NCBI GenBank assembly: GCA_003427395.1
Contig: BFEA01000199.1
Span: forward strand, 2,006,752-2,070,751
Direction of reading: 5' to 3'
DNA: 64,000 nucleotides
Origin: Chara braunii
Taxonomy: Eukaryota > Streptophyta > Charophyceae > Charales > Characeae
Shown here: positions 62,239-64,000 of the stretch, one piece after another
Position numbering within the stretch: position 1 is the stretch's first letter
Layout of the letters: each line of letters starts with the position of its first letter
Notes under the pieces: generated by a model
The model's database searches: none
What the model saw: only the letters and a program-made list of their open reading frames with translations
What the model was told of the DNA's origin: nothing
Made by a program: the position numbers and the translations under genes

Positions 62239-62298
62239 TGCTTCCTCGTCGGCTGAGACATAATTGTCTTTGCCAGATTGAGGAAGAATGGATCCAAG

Positions 62299-63546
62299 TC
62301 ATCCTGTCTTTTTGACCGTATCTAAGGATATGGCCACTGCAAAAGACCCGGTGTCGATAAGGGCGTTAAACGGCTTGCCCAAAACTTCACAATCACACTC
62401 CGCGCTCTTCCACAATACCGGTCGTGCTCGTACAAAGTGGTCTTTTTCTGCTAAAGAGATCGCTGCTATGCGTGCGGCTTCAGGTTCACCGGCTTCGGGT
62501 TCGGGTGGTGCAACTTCCTCGCTTCCTTCCTTCTTCTTCAACATTCGTTGTATGCGTTGATAGGTGAAACACTTTTGATTTTTTTGACAGTGTTGCAAGA
62601 GTTTATCATTCGCAGCTTCGGATATGGTGAGCAAATGTCCTACTGGGATAGGAACACGAATGTCTAATTGCTTGAGAGTTCTCAATACATCAATGTCTCC
62701 CGTTCGAAACTGCGGACCAGGATTGAAGTCGCGATCGACCCATTCGAGATCATCCGGGGCCGATCGGATCGCTCCGATCATGCCTGCGAGATGAAGATAC
62801 TCAAGTGGATCGACCACGTCAGCAACGTCAGAGGAAGAAGCTCCCGATGTCGACGCCGTTGCCATCGAGGGGGAAGGTTGTTCTGGGGCATATGTCACGA
62901 GCTCTCCTCCCTGGGCCGTATCCATCAACGCGGCCACTCGTCCTTGATTCAGGGCCACAGGGGCCGCCGCAGGGGGGGGCTGACTACGCTTCGGCTGCGG
63001 GCAGTCTCGGGCGAAATGTCCGGGTTGTTTGCAGTTAAAACACTCGATCTTTCCTGCTGGATTAGCTGGGTGAGGGAACTGAGGTGCGTACCCTGGTGCA
63101 GGCGGGGCAGGCAAGAGTGGAAATGTCGCAGGAGCAGGCCGAGCAGGGGCCGGGTTAGGCTTGATTAGTCTGCTCATTATCTGTTCCATCCGCTCCATAT
63201 GAGCGGCCTGCATTTGGATCAAGTTGTTCATCCATTCAGACTTCTTGGTGGTGGTCGTATGGATCATCTGGGCAAGATGTAAGTTGGTTATGGCTGGCGA
63301 GGGGGGTTCGGATGAGATTCCGCTTTTGACTGTCGCGATCGGTTGATTCGCCGGGGGAGAGGAAGACGAAACAGGCGGATTATCGGAAACGATCCCATCG
63401 GAAAGGTCATGGTCGGGGCGGGGGTAGAATCGTTCTACTGCTCGCAGCCACGATCGCCTATTAGCCGCTACATCCCGTATGGTATCTGTGATATCCTCGT
63501 CTCCCTGACTGATATATTTTTTTGTATCAGCCAGGTCCAGCTCCAA
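62299..63546 (-). pseudogene. gag C-terminus (zinc knuckle) and protease N-terminus
   Basis: This continues gag after a one-base phase change at about 63550. A Pro/Ala-rich stretch precedes the zinc knuckle CFNCKQPGHFARDC (about 63003-63044). An acidic Ala/Pro-rich spacer (EEVAPPEPEAGEPEAARIAA) follows, then the protease active site NALIDTGSFAVAISLDTV with an intact D-T-G. It stops at a TGA at 62299 just after the active site. Gag-protease-pol was evidently one frame. Confidence 0.85.
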
Positions 63547-63550
63547 CGCT

Positions 63551-63994
63551 TTAGCAATGATAGCCGATAACTGGTGTGTCTTCGGCGAGACCTTTTTTCT
63601 GTAATTTCCCTTTCAACGTCGGACTTCGTAGGTGATCGATAAACAGATCTCGAGCGGATTTCTCGCCTCGCCCAGATTTGTCCAACGTGGTTTGAAATCG
63701 ATCCACGAAATCGGGCAATAATTCCCCTGGTCCTTGTGGCCGTGTTTTGAGCACGTACCAAGCGGCATCTTCGCTGACCGTATCGAATCGGGCCAAGAAG
63801 GCTTGTTTGAAATTATTCCAATCTACCCACGTATGCTTTCTAAACCAGTCATGTGATGTATTGCGGAGTAGCAAGGTAAAAACGCGGGGAAGATCACCCG
63901 CGTTGTAGCCTTGAGCTTCAACGGCTTTCAACCAAGCCTCAGGATGGGTATGGTTGGGGAAGAAGGGGAAAGGGCCAGGAATGCTAACGATCAC
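63551..63994 (-). CDS. gag core of the minus-strand gypsy-like element (5' end near the window edge)
   Basis: MIVSIPGPFPFFPNHTHPEA, then EAWLKAVEAQGYNAGDLPRV, DWFRKHTWVDWNNFKQAFLA, RFDTVSEDAAWYVLKTRPQG and LPDFVDRFQTTLDKSGRGEK. This is the standard retrotransposon gag core (capsid). It ends at a stop caused by a one-base phase change. The preceding part of gag and the 5' LTR lie beyond the window. Confidence 0.85.
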   Translation of the reverse strand: MIVSIPGPFPFFPNHTHPEAWLKAVEAQGYNAGDLPRVFTLLLRNTSHDWFRKHTWVDWNNFKQAFLARFDTVSEDAAWYVLKTRPQGPGELLPDFVDRFQTTLDKSGRGEKSARDLFIDHLRSPTLKGKLQKKGLAEDTPVIGYHC

Positions 63995-64000
63995 TCTAGT

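Noticed and set aside
1-64000. CRISPR arrays, bacterial operons, rRNA genes
   Set aside because: No regular direct-repeat/spacer array, no prokaryotic gene organisation and no rRNA-like stretch were seen; the arrays present are tandem or hairpin repeats without spacers of constant length.

Overview
The window looks like nuclear DNA from a streptophyte green lineage, most likely a charophyte alga of the Chara type. The only recognisable host gene is an intact, intronless cytosolic ribosomal protein gene (uS19/RPS15, 1186-1644, minus) whose protein is plant-like. Nearly everything else is decayed and nested mobile DNA. The evidence is frameshifts, in-frame stops that are mostly C-to-T or G-to-A changes, tandem arrays, single N positions and one 295-bp assembly gap (54461-54755). 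The organism assignment is an inference from protein style and element types, not from a search.

Layout. 1-400: hammerhead-ribozyme repeats, including one complete type III ribozyme (retrozyme-like). 1186-1644: RPS15. 2867-4459: a TIR DNA element with a TCT target duplication. 6203-19161: an L1-like LINE on the minus strand (ORF1, endonuclease, RT). It is apparently split by about 7.5 kb of non-coding, repeat-rich DNA (about 6.9-14.43 kb) that carries several arrays of hairpins. 23.5-35.75 kb: a second L1-like LINE on minus. It is interrupted by a Penelope-like retroelement (27497-33376, plus) with an N-terminal GIY-YIG nuclease, a CxC linker and a telomerase-like RT. That element is flanked by about 555-bp pseudo-LTRs, each carrying a minimal type I hammerhead ribozyme. 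36-41.4 kb: GC-rich minisatellites. 41454-52085: a Ty3/gypsy-like element on plus with a tRNA-Asp-type primer site and a leader of about 6.9 kb. The leader encodes tandem paralogous ORFs of unknown function, then gag, a zinc knuckle and a protease, and the element is cut off exactly where RT would begin. 52.1-64 kb: a second gypsy-like element on minus with gag, zinc knuckle, protease, a PHD-type finger and integrase. It has no RT/RNase H, a TIR element sits inside the integrase, and several unidentified ORFs follow.

Three things stand out. First, hammerhead ribozymes lie in a permuted (N-terminal endonuclease) Penelope-like element, a class described as lacking canonical hammerheads. Second, a tandem family of unknown proteins sits between the primer site and gag of a gypsy element. 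Third, an array of eight hairpins has a constant loop and stems that change sequence while largely keeping their pairing.
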